From Longimicrobiaceae bacterium (GTDB lineage: Bacteria > Gemmatimonadota > Gemmatimonadetes > Longimicrobiales > Longimicrobiaceae): a DNA stretch of 64,000 bases. A program made the translations under genes and the position numbers. The stretch spans positions 1 through 64,000 of the forward strand of contig DASVBS010000028.1 of assembly GCA_036375715.1 (NCBI GenBank), written 5' to 3'. The notes under the pieces were generated by a model. It did no database searches. It was not told the origin of the DNA and saw only the letters and a list, made by a program, of their open reading frames with translations. Positions 41,437 to 49,876 of the stretch are shown in pieces. Position 1 is the first letter of the stretch; every line of letters starts with the position of its first letter.

Positions 41437-43386
41437 ATGTCTAGAAAAAAACCACTGTGCGCCGCCGGCATGCTTGCGGTGCTGGCCCTCTTCGCCGGCT
41501 GCCGTGACAATCCCACGGATCCGGCAACCTCCGAGATGCGGCTCGAGCTCCGGCGAGGCGACGTCCCCTTTCAGGAGGAGACTATCGCCCCCGGCGGCAC
41601 GCTGCAGCTCAATGCCAAACTGATCACCGCTACAGGGTCGGAGCAGGATGCTTCCGGGGCCACCTGGTCCACGAGTGACATCGCCGTCGCCACGGTGGAC
41701 ACGAAGGGCAAGGTCACCGCGGTCGGCGTCGGTTCCACCCGGGTGATCGTCAGGCTCGGCGAGCGCGCCGACACCGGGGTGATCAACGTGGCGCAGCCGG
41801 TGACCGGCGCGCTTGAATGCGGAGATGGCGTCGTGGATGTCTCGCTCGCTCCGGGCGAGACCCAGGTCTTCGTGGGGGAGGAGGCCGTCAACCTCTGCCT
41901 GCCGGGGTCGGGACCGCAGGGCACGGAATACCTCCTGGTGGCCTTCAACGCGTCCACCAGTGCGGGGGCGCGGCTGAACACGCGTGTTGCCGGATCGCTC
42001 TCCACCTTACCCTCGACAGACCTCGCGCCCGCGCGCGTCATCGTGCCGGCTCCGAAGCTCCGGGAGGGTCCGGTCCAGGACGAGCGCTTCCACGAATGGC
42101 ACCTGGAGAGAAGCCGCGCCGAATTCGCGAGCGCCTTGCGGTTCAGCGTCTCCCCGCCGCCCGTAACCGCGCGTGCGCTTCCCGCGGTGGGATCTCTGAT
42201 GCGCCTCAATGCGGCGACCTTCTCGGGCGGAGCCTGCTCCAACCCCGACTATCGGACGGGGCGGGTAGTGGCGGTCTCCGATCGGGCCATCATCGTGGCC
42301 GACACCACCAACCCCGCGAACGGCTTCACGACCTCGGACTATGAGACAATCGCCGCAACCTTCGATGACCTCATCTGGCGGGTGAACACCTCGAACTTCG
42401 GCGAGCCGACGGACATCGACAACAACGATCGCGTCATCATCTTCTACACACGGGCCGTTAACGAGCTCACCCCCGCGGGCGCGGACAGCTACGTGGGTGG
42501 CTTCTTCTACAATCGCGATCTCTTCCCCAAGAGCGGATCGAACGCCTGCGCGGGGAGCAACGAAGCCGAGATGTTCTACATGCTGGTCCCGGATCCCAAC
42601 GGCGAGGTCAACGGGAATGTCCGCGGCAAGAACTTCGTGCTGGAGCGCACCTTCTCGGTCCTGGCGCACGAGTTCCAGCACCTGATCAACGACTCCCGGC
42701 GCCTGTACGTGAACAAGGCGCTGGTCTGGGAGGAAGGCTGGTTGAACGAGGGGCTGAGCCACATTGCCGAAGAGCTGGCTTTCTACGCTGCCTCGGGGTA
42801 CGAGCCGCGCAACAACCTGGGCAGCGGTCCGGTCAGCTCGCCTCACTTCAGCCGGTACAACGTCGACAACGTCGCACGCTACATCAACTACCTGCGTGAG
42901 CCGGAGAAACACTCGCTGATGGGCGAGGTGGACGAGCTCGCGACCCGCGGCGCCGTCTGGGCGTTCCTCCGCTACGTGGCGGACCGGGAGCCTGGCGACG
43001 ACCAGGCAATGTGGATGCGCCTGGTGAACTCGAAGACGGTAGGGCTGGAGAACCTCGAGGAGGTCCTGGGAGTCGATCCGCTCCAGTGGATGGAGGACTG
43101 GCAAGTTTCCGTGTTCACAGACGACGCCGACATCGACGTCGACGAGCGCTACACGCAGCCCAGCTGGAACTTCCGTCTCCTCACGCAGTTCCTCGACACC
43201 TCCGGGCGCTTCCCGCTGCGCACCCTCACGGTGCGCCCGGATGCCGAGCCCATCCCGCTGGACGGCGGCGCAGCCGCCTTCCTGCGAGCGCGGGTGGAGT
43301 CGGGCTCCGAGCGGGCGGTGCGGACGACGGTGGAGGGGCTGCCACCGCCGTCACGCCTGCGGCTGGCGGTCGTGCGGATCGACTGA
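41437..43386 (+). CDS. M30-like (hyicolysin-type) zinc metalloprotease lipoprotein
   Basis: A 649-aa predicted secreted lipoprotein. The leader ends LALFAGC (lipid Cys near 22). Residues about 30-120 are an Ig-like Big_2 domain (APGGTLQLNAKL...TWSTSDIAVATVDTKGKVTAVGVGSTRVIV). The catalytic region has HEFQH at 411-415, preceded by RTFSVLA, and a downstream EEGWLNEGLSHIAEE providing further acidic and His residues, as in peptidase family M30. A sandwich-like C-terminal region (about 560-649) remains unassigned. The start ATG at 41437 follows a strong hairpin, and a clear terminator follows the gene. Confidence 0.82.
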   Translation: MSRKKPLCAAGMLAVLALFAGCRDNPTDPATSEMRLELRRGDVPFQEETIAPGGTLQLNAKLITATGSEQDASGATWSTSDIAVATVDTKGKVTAVGVGSTRVIVRLGERADTGVINVAQPVTGALECGDGVVDVSLAPGETQVFVGEEAVNLCLPGSGPQGTEYLLVAFNASTSAGARLNTRVAGSLSTLPSTDLAPARVIVPAPKLREGPVQDERFHEWHLERSRAEFASALRFSVSPPPVTARALPAVGSLMRLNAATFSGGACSNPDYRTGRVVAVSDRAIIVADTTNPANGFTTSDYETIAATFDDLIWRVNTSNFGEPTDIDNNDRVIIFYTRAVNELTPAGADSYVGGFFYNRDLFPKSGSNACAGSNEAEMFYMLVPDPNGEVNGNVRGKNFVLERTFSVLAHEFQHLINDSRRLYVNKALVWEEGWLNEGLSHIAEELAFYAASGYEPRNNLGSGPVSSPHFSRYNVDNVARYINYLREPEKHSLMGEVDELATRGAVWAFLRYVADREPGDDQAMWMRLVNSKTVGLENLEEVLGVDPLQWMEDWQVSVFTDDADIDVDERYTQPSWNFRLLTQFLDTSGRFPLRTLTVRPDAEPIPLDGGAAAFLRARVESGSERAVRTTVEGLPPPSRLRLAVVRID

Positions 43387-43422
43387 GCGGTTGAGCAGGT
43401 CGCAATACCCAGGAAAGACAAC

Positions 43423-43453
43423 GGGCGGCGCTCGGTGCGCCGCCCTCCTTTTT
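43423..43453 (+). terminator. rho-independent terminator of the M30 protease gene
   Basis: A perfect 9-bp stem, GGGCGGCGC (43423-43431) with GCGCCGCCC (43437-43445), has a TCGGT loop and tail TCCTTTTT. Confidence 0.88.
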
Positions 43454-43473
43454 GCTTCGAGAGCTTGCCGCGA

Positions 43474-44187
43474 TCAGCGATCGAGCCGCCGCGGCGGACG
43501 CACGGCGAGCACCACGTCGGTGGCAGCGCCGCATTCGGGACAGGAGGCGCGCGACCCTTCGAACCAGCGGCCGCACCCCGGGCAGAGCGACACACGAGGG
43601 CCCTCCACGTCGGCCGCGGCGGGAAGCAGGAACGGCTCTCCCTGGTCGCTGACCAGCCGCAGCGAGGGCCCCGTGTAAAAGTGGGCGAGGAGGTCCCGCA
43701 GGTCGAGGTCCGAGGCGGCGTTCGCCACGCGGTCCTCGCGGATCACCACGGTCCGGTTGCGGAACGCGGATCGCTCGGCCACCCAGACACGCTCCACCCC
43801 GTCTTCGGGGCTCATCGTCACGGTAAGTCCGCGAGATTCGAGCGAGTATCGCACGTTGAGGCGCCGGCGCAGACGGTCGGCCGCTTCGGCGACCGCCCGC
43901 GAGGGAGCCAGCTGTTTGCGGTTGGCGGGATGGATGGAAGGATCACAGAAGATCATCGCGCGGGCGTGCGACCATAGCGCGGTGCGTAGCCGCCCAACGT
44001 CCGACTCGACCATCGCGGTGAAATCGTACTCCCTTCCAGGTGTGCCCGCCTCGATCACCACCTCGCGAACTCCATCGACCTCCGCCAACGCCGAGCGAAG
44101 CGCCTCCGCCAGGACCTCGCGCCGTTGAGCAAAACTGAGGGGACACCACTGCTCCGGATCGTCGAGGTCTATCTTCGTCATTGTCAT
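43474..44187 (-). CDS. uncharacterised protein with C-terminal zinc ribbon
   Basis: A 237-aa protein I cannot assign to a family. An acidic N-terminus (MTMTKIDLDDPEQWCPLSFAQRREVL, in blocks) leads into mixed alpha/beta sequence. The C-terminus has a four-Cys zinc ribbon (CPGCGRWF...CPECGAATD), then a basic tail. No signal peptide or membrane segment is visible. ATG 44187 or 44181 is the likely start; longer in-frame starts would overlap the HemY-like gene. It lies 58 nt downstream of that gene on the same strand, so the two may be co-transcribed. Confidence 0.7.
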   Translation of the reverse strand: MTMTKIDLDDPEQWCPLSFAQRREVLAEALRSALAEVDGVREVVIEAGTPGREYDFTAMVESDVGRLRTALWSHARAMIFCDPSIHPANRKQLAPSRAVAEAADRLRRRLNVRYSLESRGLTVTMSPEDGVERVWVAERSAFRNRTVVIREDRVANAASDLDLRDLLAHFYTGPSLRLVSDQGEPFLLPAAADVEGPRVSLCPGCGRWFEGSRASCPECGAATDVVLAVRPPRRLDR

Positions 44188-44245
44188 CTTGTGCCGGTAA
44201 TTCAAGTTCCGTCCGGCGACAAGATGCCCCCTGTGGAGCGCGGGG

Positions 44246-45604
44246 TCAAACGCGCTGGTCCGCGGTTGCTCCCCCGAGTCGGGCCAGCAGCCTCTCCGAG
44301 GCTTGCAGGCCAGCGGTGACCGCACCTTCGACCGAGCTGGCGTACTGGTAGTCGCCGGCAACCGCCACCGGCGCGTCTTCCTCCACCCCCTGCCTCCGAA
44401 AGACCGCCAGCCGTGACAGATACCCGGGGTAGAAGACAGGATTTCCCACTGGCCAACGGTATACCTTTGCGCGGGTGATCCGCGCTTCTATTCCGGGAAA
44501 GGGCCCCTCCAGGTCGGGCAGCACGGCGTCAAGAATCCGACGCGGCTCCGCCTGCACCAGATCCGGCGCCACGTCTGGCCGCGCGAACGCGACCACCAAG
44601 CCCTTTCCCTCCGGAACCAGCGCCGGATGCTTGTTCTCCTCGACACAGGCCGCGACCACGGTGCGCGCGCTGGAACGAGCGAATGAGATCCCGAAGTAGC
44701 GGACGGGGAAGGATTGGTCGAGCAGCAGCGCGACGGTCAGCGCCGGGCGGTAGCGGACTCCCTGTAGCCACTGCTGTAGCCCCGCCGGCGCACCCCGAAG
44801 CAACTCGCACGCGACCGGAGCGGGCGTAGCGACGACCGCCCCCGCGAAGTCCCGCACCTCGCCCCCAAGTGCTACCCTGACTGCCTGCCTCGCGACCTCG
44901 AGGGCTTCTACACGCGTGCCTCGCTTCACCTCCCGTCCAGCGGCCTCCAGGCGGTCCGCGATCGCTTCGTAGAGGCTGGCCGCGCCGGAGCGCAGCGCGT
45001 ACACGCTGACGTCGATTCCGTAGCGGGCGAGTGTGTGGTAGAGGCCCGCCGCAGTTTCCTCGGGAAGAGCGCCGTAATAGGCGGAGAGCTGAGGATATAC
45101 GAGGTGCTCCACGAAATCCCGATCGAGGGCACGCTGTCCCCACTCCGCGATCGACTCCTGGTCGAGGCCGGCCTCGGCGGCGAGCTCCGGCGCATGCAGG
45201 TCGAGTACGTCGCTATGACGCTGCAGGAAAGGCACGTACGTCGTTCCCAGACGCATCTTGGTGCGCCAGGAGAGCCCGCCCGAAGCGAGCATGCTGGTGA
45301 CCGACCCGTAAACGACCTCGTGCGCGCGCCCTTCGCGCCACAACGCATCCCGGCCGCTCGCGCGGATCAGCTCCCCCTCCAGCCCGAGCTGCCGCGCCAG
45401 CTCCCGGAAACGGGTGAACATCGACCCGAAGAGCTGCGCCCCGGCGTCGATCGTGAAGCCTTCCAGGCGATCGGTGCGGGTGCGTCCCCCCAGCCATTCC
45501 TCGGCCTCGAATACGGTCACGGGAACGCCGGCCCGGTGCAGCCGCCACGCCGCAGCCATCCCGGCAGGTCCTCCGCCGACCACCGCTACTCCACGCTCGT
45601 GCAT
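44246..45604 (-). CDS. FAD-dependent amine oxidase-type oxidoreductase (HemY-like)
   Basis: A 452-aa flavoprotein. The N-terminal GVAVVGGGPAGMAAAWRLHRAGVPVTVFEAEEWLGGRTRTDRLEGFTIDAGAQLFG is a classic FAD-binding amine-oxidase start with the GGRT motif. The C-terminus has VAVAGDYQYASSVEGAVTAGLQASERLL, also typical. The layout resembles protoporphyrinogen/coproporphyrinogen oxidase, but no other haem gene is nearby, so the substrate is open; carotenoid desaturase-like or polyamine oxidase activity is possible. Confidence 0.82.
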   Translation of the reverse strand: MHERGVAVVGGGPAGMAAAWRLHRAGVPVTVFEAEEWLGGRTRTDRLEGFTIDAGAQLFGSMFTRFRELARQLGLEGELIRASGRDALWREGRAHEVVYGSVTSMLASGGLSWRTKMRLGTTYVPFLQRHSDVLDLHAPELAAEAGLDQESIAEWGQRALDRDFVEHLVYPQLSAYYGALPEETAAGLYHTLARYGIDVSVYALRSGAASLYEAIADRLEAAGREVKRGTRVEALEVARQAVRVALGGEVRDFAGAVVATPAPVACELLRGAPAGLQQWLQGVRYRPALTVALLLDQSFPVRYFGISFARSSARTVVAACVEENKHPALVPEGKGLVVAFARPDVAPDLVQAEPRRILDAVLPDLEGPFPGIEARITRAKVYRWPVGNPVFYPGYLSRLAVFRRQGVEEDAPVAVAGDYQYASSVEGAVTAGLQASERLLARLGGATADQRV

Positions 45605-45654
45605 CGCTACTCCGCTGAATCGAATCCGGTGAGATTCGCCTTCGGATCACCGCA

Positions 45655-45692
45655 CAAAAAAACTCCCTCGCCGCCCGCAGGCGACGAGGGAG
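45655..45692 (-). terminator. rho-independent terminator of the 61-aa gene
   Basis: On the minus strand CTCCCTCG (45685-45692 side) pairs with CGAGGGAG (45663-45670 side), extended by CGCC/GGCG around a 4-nt loop with one mismatch. TTTTTTTT follows at 45662-45655. Confidence 0.82.
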
Positions 45693-45721
45693 GAAAGATC
45701 GCACCCTGTTCCGGCCCGACG

Positions 45722-45907
45722 CTACGCCGCAGGCCGGACCCCGTTCTTCCAGCGTCCATAAGGGAGAGAGGGCGCCGGGCGCACCTTGCCACCCCACACG
45801 AACGCCACCGCACGCGGCCGCCGCTGCTCCTCCACCCCCCGGCTCACCACGATGCCTACCACCTCCCGACTTTCGTCGCGAGGATCATTACCACGATCTC
45901 GTTCCAT
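45722..45907 (-). CDS. uncharacterised 61-aa protein
   Basis: A small basic/acidic protein (MERDRGNDPRDESREVVGIVV...VAFVWGGKVRPAPSLPYGRWKNG) with no recognised domain, signal or membrane segment. The ATG at 45907 has GGGTGAG upstream, and a strong terminator follows the stop by 30 nt, which supports a real transcript. The frame extends upstream to 46066, but that part is an unlikely extension. Homologues would be needed to confirm it. Confidence 0.5.
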   Translation of the reverse strand: MERDRGNDPRDESREVVGIVVSRGVEEQRRPRAVAFVWGGKVRPAPSLPYGRWKNGVRPAA

Positions 45908-46025
45908 ACTCACCCGCCCGTCGTATGAGTTCAAGCGCGACGATAACGCCGTCGCGCGCACCACTCCGGTGCACACACCGTACCCGTCCGCCCACATGGA
46001 GTAAATGGCTATACCACAACAACTT

Positions 46026-46060
46026 AAATAAAAGCGCCCGCGGGATCGCGACCGCGGGCG
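46026..46060 (-). terminator. rho-independent terminator of the 112-aa gene
   Basis: A 9-bp stem, CGCCCGCGG (46035-46043) with CCGCGGGCG (46052-46060), is followed on the minus strand by CTTTTATTTAAG. Confidence 0.7.
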
Positions 46061-46085
46061 TGTCAAATCCAGGTCACCCAGCGTG

Positions 46086-46424
46086 TCAAAATGACGCGGC
46101 CTCTGGAAATGGAGGCGAGGCGTTTGTCTGCTCGTCGTCTGCGGCGCGGCGCTCGGGCGTCGAGCGGGCCGGATGCGAAGCTGCCCAGCTTCGGTAGCTG
46201 GGCAGCTTCAGCATCTTGAAGATCTTCCGGTCGACCGCCTCCGCCAGCAGCAACTCGGTCCACTGGTATTGCCCGCTCTCGCTTACGCGAAGATCGCGCA
46301 CCACCTCGTCGGCGATCGCGAGCAGCTCGGTGCGGGAAACGCTCTCCTTGAAGGTCTCGATCTGCTCCTCGACCCATTCCAGGTAAGCGCGCCGACGAGA
46401 CGACGGCGTCGTTTCCCGTTTCAC
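46086..46424 (-). CDS. uncharacterised helical protein
   Basis: About 112 aa, not recognised. A predicted helical core (RAYLEWVEEQIETFKESVSRTELLAIADEVVRDLRVS...YQWTELLLAEAVDRKIFKMLKLPSYRSW) is followed by a low-complexity Ala/Pro/Ser tail. The frame opens at TTG 46448; GTG 46424 is chosen because it gives a compact MKRETTPSSRRRAYLEW start, but no clear ribosome-binding site distinguishes them. A good terminator lies downstream, so it appears to be a single-gene unit. It contains no catalytic motif and could be a small adaptor. Confidence 0.6.
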   Translation of the reverse strand: MKRETTPSSRRRAYLEWVEEQIETFKESVSRTELLAIADEVVRDLRVSESGQYQWTELLLAEAVDRKIFKMLKLPSYRSWAASHPARSTPERRAADDEQTNASPPFPEAASF

Positions 46425-46643
46425 GGACCAGGATCTGGTTGCCTTCAAAGGCGGAGCTGTGTGGGTTTGCTAGTCGGCCGACGCAGAAACGAAGCTAACT
46501 ACCGGTGGATACACGATCAAGTTCCACTTGGGCCGACTTCGGCCCGGCCGTCCGGGCCGAGGTGCACTGTTCGCGGTGAAGCCGGGTGCAGCGCGTTTCG
46601 GCTCCGGTAGAGCCCCATGAGTCCGGTGTGGCGGCGTAAAGCC

Positions 46644-46687
46644 GACCTCCCCGGGCGAGGCGGTGCGTGCGCCGGGCCGGGGAGGTC
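46644..46687 (-). terminator. possible terminator of the PilR-like gene
   Basis: GACCTCCCC (46644-46652) pairs with GGGGAGGTC (46679-46687), overlapping the stop codon. The loop is long and GC-rich and the tail (GGCTTTACG) is weak. Confidence 0.35.
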
Positions 46688-48053
46688 ATTCGGAGATGCC
46701 GTAGCGTAGGAGCTTCCGGTACAGGGTGGACGGGTCGATGCCGAGGACCTCCGCGGTCCGCGTCTTGTTGCCTCCCTCGGCCTGCAGCACCCAGTGGATG
46801 TAGGCGCGCTCGATGATCTCCAGCGGTGGGTTGGGCGGCAGACGGTCGGAGACCAGGGGCGTTGCCTTCTGCGAGGTCAGCCGCTCCGGGAGCGTGTTCG
46901 GCTTGATCTCCCCTCCACGCGACAGCACGGCCGCCCGCTCGAGGGCGTTCTCCAGCTCGCGAACGTTACCGGGCCAGTCGTAAGACTGGAGGATCTCCCT
47001 GGCCTCGTCGGAGAGCCGAGGCGGTTCCTCACCGCGAGAGCTCGCGAAGCGCTTGAGGAAGTGATCGGCCAGAAGCGGGATGTCATCCACCCGCTCCCGC
47101 AAGGGAGGAAGGTGCAGGGTGATGACGTTCAGCCGGTAGTAGAGGTCGCCACGGAAGGTGCCGCGCCGGATCTCCTCCTCTAGGTCCCGGTTGGTAGCCG
47201 CAATGATGCGCACATCCACCGGGACCGCCTCGGTGGCCCCGACCGGAATCACCTCCCGCTCCTGCAGGGCGCGCAGCAGCTTGACCTGAGTCGCGGGCGA
47301 CATCTCCCCGACCTCGTCGAGGAAGAAGGTGCCGCCCTTCGCCGCCACGAAGAGGCCCGCCTTGTCACGCACCGCCCCGGTGAACGAACCCTTCACGTGA
47401 CCGAACAGCTCTGACTCGAGGAGGTTCTCGGGCAACGCCCCGCAGTTGATCGAGAGGAAGGGACCGTCCGAGCGATCGGAAAGCGCGTGGATGAAGCGGG
47501 CCACGACCTCCTTCCCCGTCCCCGATTCGCCGGAGATCAGCACGGTCGAGTCGGTCGGCGCGACCGTCTCGGCCAGGCGAATCACGTCGTTGAAAGCGCG
47601 ACTCTTCCCGATCGGACGGACTGCCTGAGAGGCGTCACGGCGGCGGATCTCCGACTTCAGGGCGCGGTTCTCTTGCCGAAGCTGGCGCGACTCCGCCGCG
47701 CGTCGGCAGATCACCAGCATCTCGTCGTTGGAGAAGGGCTTCTGGACGTAGTGAAAGGCGCCCTGGTTTACCGCCTGGATCGCCGACTGGAGGGAGGCCT
47801 GCGCCGTCATCAGGATGACGGGCAGCGTGGAATCCATCTCCCGGGCGGCGTTCAGGACGTCAATCCCCGAAACCCCGGGCATGCGTATGTCCGTCAGCAC
47901 GATGTCCGGCTCGACCTCGGCGAGCGCCTCGAGCCCCTGCTGCCCTCCGACTGCGGTGTGGACCTCGAAGCCATCGCGTTTGAGCAGGATGCGAAGCGTG
48001 TCGAGGATGGAGGTTTCGTCGTCGATGATCAGGATCCTGGGTGCGCCGCTCAC
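46686..48053 (-). CDS. sigma-54-dependent response regulator (NtrC/PilR-like)
   Basis: A 455-aa activator with intact receiver: DD at 11-12, phospho-acceptor Asp55 ([10 protein letters not shown]), Thr in VILMTAQA and Lys in YVQKPF. The AAA+ domain has GESGTGKE, the sigma-54 contact loop as GSFTGA (Ser for Ala) and FFLDEVGEM. The C-terminal Fis-type HTH reads [25 protein letters not shown]. It overlaps its partner kinase by 4 nt. Domain order and the kinase topology resemble PilS/PilR, which controls type IV pilin, but the target cannot be proven here. Confidence 0.92.
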   Translation of the reverse strand: MSGAPRILIIDDETSILDTLRILLKRDGFEVHTAVGGQQGLEALAEVEPDIVLTDIRMPGVSGIDVLNAAREMDSTLPVILMTAQASLQSAIQAVNQGAFHYVQKPFSNDEMLVICRRAAESRQLRQENRALKSEIRRRDASQAVRPIGKSRAFNDVIRLAETVAPTDSTVLISGESGTGKEVVARFIHALSDRSDGPFLSINCGALPENLLESELFGHVKGSFTGAVRDKAGLFVAAKGGTFFLDEVGEMSPATQVKLLRALQEREVIPVGATEAVPVDVRIIAATNRDLEEEIRRGTFRGDLYYRLNVITLHLPPLRERVDDIPLLADHFLKRFASSRGEEPPRLSDEAREILQSYDWPGNVRELENALERAAVLSRGGEIKPNTLPERLTSQKATPLVSDRLPPNPPLEIIERAYIHWVLQAEGGNKTRTAEVLGIDPSTLYRKLLRYGISE

Positions 48054-49795
48054 GAAGCCAAGCTTTCCTGGGTAGTGTTCGACTCCGCCCCGGTCACCAG
48101 GTCCGGTGGCAGAGATGGGAGATACAGGGTGAACATCGCCCCCGTTCCTTCGGTGGCCGGGACGTTGTCGACGAAGATCGCGCCACCGTGCGCCTCCACC
48201 GCCCGCTGCACCAGCGCCAGGCCCAGACCGGTTCCCCCGGGGCGGTGCGTGACGAACGGATCGAAGATGCTGTCGACCAGCTCGGGCGGGACGCCCGGCC
48301 CGGTGTCCGAGACTGTCAGACGGATGAGGCTCAGCTCCCCCACTTCCGGAGTGAGCAGGTCAGACCTTACTTCATCGACGACCAGTCTGACCCGCCCGTC
48401 ACGACCGGCCCACTGGGCGGCGTTCAGCACCAGGTTCAGCACCACCCGGTGGAGTACGTCCTCGGCTCCTAGCACCCACAGTTCCTCGGGCGGATCACGG
48501 TCCTCGACCGTCAGCTCGCGATCGACCGCATCGGGGTGCGCGCGCACGACCTCCACGGCGTGTTGCACCAGCGAATAGAACTCGACCGGCGCCGGCGCCG
48601 TGACCTTCACCCGGGCGAAATCGATGAACTCCTCGAGCAGCCGGCTGAGCCGGTCCGATTCGCGGAGGACGAGGTTGCGTAGCAGGCGCGAGTCCTCCGG
48701 ATCGACGCGGTCGCCGGCGATCTGCTCCACCGCGCTGCGGATCGAGGCCAGCGGGTTCTTGATCTCGTGCGCGAGTGAGGCGCTGAGCTCCGCGATGGCT
48801 TCCATGCGCTCTGCGCGTCGCCGCAGCGCCTCCATCCGGATCTTCTCGGTGATGTCCTGGAAGATGGCGGTCACCGCCGGCGCGGTCCGACCCACGCCCT
48901 CCACCAGGGTGGTGCTCACACCGAGGACGAAGTCGTCCGCATCGCGCCGTGTCTCCCATCGCCGGATCGCGGTACGCTCCTGGCGAGACCGGTCGATCAC
49001 CGCGCCCAGCCCCGGAGCGACCTCGTCTAGGTGGGCGAGCACCGGTTTTCCCAGCCATTCGCTCGCCTTCATCCCCAGCAGCTCCTCCGCCGCGGGGTTC
49101 ATGAAGGCGAGCTGCCCGTCGTGCTCGACCGTCAGGATGCCCGTACCGATGCTGGAGAGAATATCGTCCGTATTGAGGCGAAGCTGTTGGAGCTCCGACT
49201 GCACCTCCCCCAGCGCCGCGCCCGCCGCGTGTAGCCGGCGACCAAGGTAGCTGGTGACCAACGCCACCATGATGAAGAGCGCGAGCTGCAGCAGAACCGC
49301 GGTGTCCAGCAGGCTCGCGCCGCTCCAGGAGATGCTGGCGAGGTAGAGCACGATCGCCAGCATCGCCACGAAGGTACCCCCCCGCGCGGGCAGCAGGAGC
49401 GCCGCCGAGCAGATGAGCAGGATGTAGAAAGGCGCGTAGATGCTGTGCTGGATGCCGGTCAGGTAGACGATCAGCGTCAGCAGGGCCGCGTCCGCCACCA
49501 CCTGGGCCACCAGGAACCACTCCGGTGGCTGCCGTCCTGGCACCCGGGAATACGCATAGGACGTCGCCGTGAACACGACGACGATCGGGAGAATGATGAA
49601 AACCACCCAATCCACCCAGGGGGACGCGCCGAGGGAGGTCCAGGTGGCGCGGGCGATGAAGGTGGCGACCAGCAGGAGGCGGCCGACGTAGATCCACTCG
49701 AGCACCCGCGCCTGAGCCGGGAGCTGGGGTGGCCTCCGGGACGAGGAGCCCTTCTGCGGGGTCTGGTCCGGGCCGGGGGAGCGAGCTCGTGTCAT
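48050..49795 (-). CDS. membrane PAS sensor histidine kinase (PilS/NtrB-like)
   Basis: A 581-aa kinase. About six N-terminal membrane helices (WIYVGRLLLVATFIARA through LLQLALFIMVALVTSYLG, residues about 33-185) are followed by a PAS domain (DDILSSIGTGILTVEHDGQLAFMNPAAEELLG), a HisKA domain with phospho-acceptor His343 in LAHEIKNPLASIRS, and HATPase with N box NLVLNAAQW, DTGPGV and GGTGLGLAL. The topology matches PilS. It overlaps the PilR-like gene (ATGA). Confidence 0.92.
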   Translation of the reverse strand: MTRARSPGPDQTPQKGSSSRRPPQLPAQARVLEWIYVGRLLLVATFIARATWTSLGASPWVDWVVFIILPIVVVFTATSYAYSRVPGRQPPEWFLVAQVVADAALLTLIVYLTGIQHSIYAPFYILLICSAALLLPARGGTFVAMLAIVLYLASISWSGASLLDTAVLLQLALFIMVALVTSYLGRRLHAAGAALGEVQSELQQLRLNTDDILSSIGTGILTVEHDGQLAFMNPAAEELLGMKASEWLGKPVLAHLDEVAPGLGAVIDRSRQERTAIRRWETRRDADDFVLGVSTTLVEGVGRTAPAVTAIFQDITEKIRMEALRRRAERMEAIAELSASLAHEIKNPLASIRSAVEQIAGDRVDPEDSRLLRNLVLRESDRLSRLLEEFIDFARVKVTAPAPVEFYSLVQHAVEVVRAHPDAVDRELTVEDRDPPEELWVLGAEDVLHRVVLNLVLNAAQWAGRDGRVRLVVDEVRSDLLTPEVGELSLIRLTVSDTGPGVPPELVDSIFDPFVTHRPGGTGLGLALVQRAVEAHGGAIFVDNVPATEGTGAMFTLYLPSLPPDLVTGAESNTTQESLAS

Positions 49796-49876
49796 GGCCT
49801 CTCGATCACCCGTCTGCGGCGGATTCCTCCTGAGGGGGCGCAGGTTCCAGGCCGGGAGGACCTTGCCCGCGCATGG

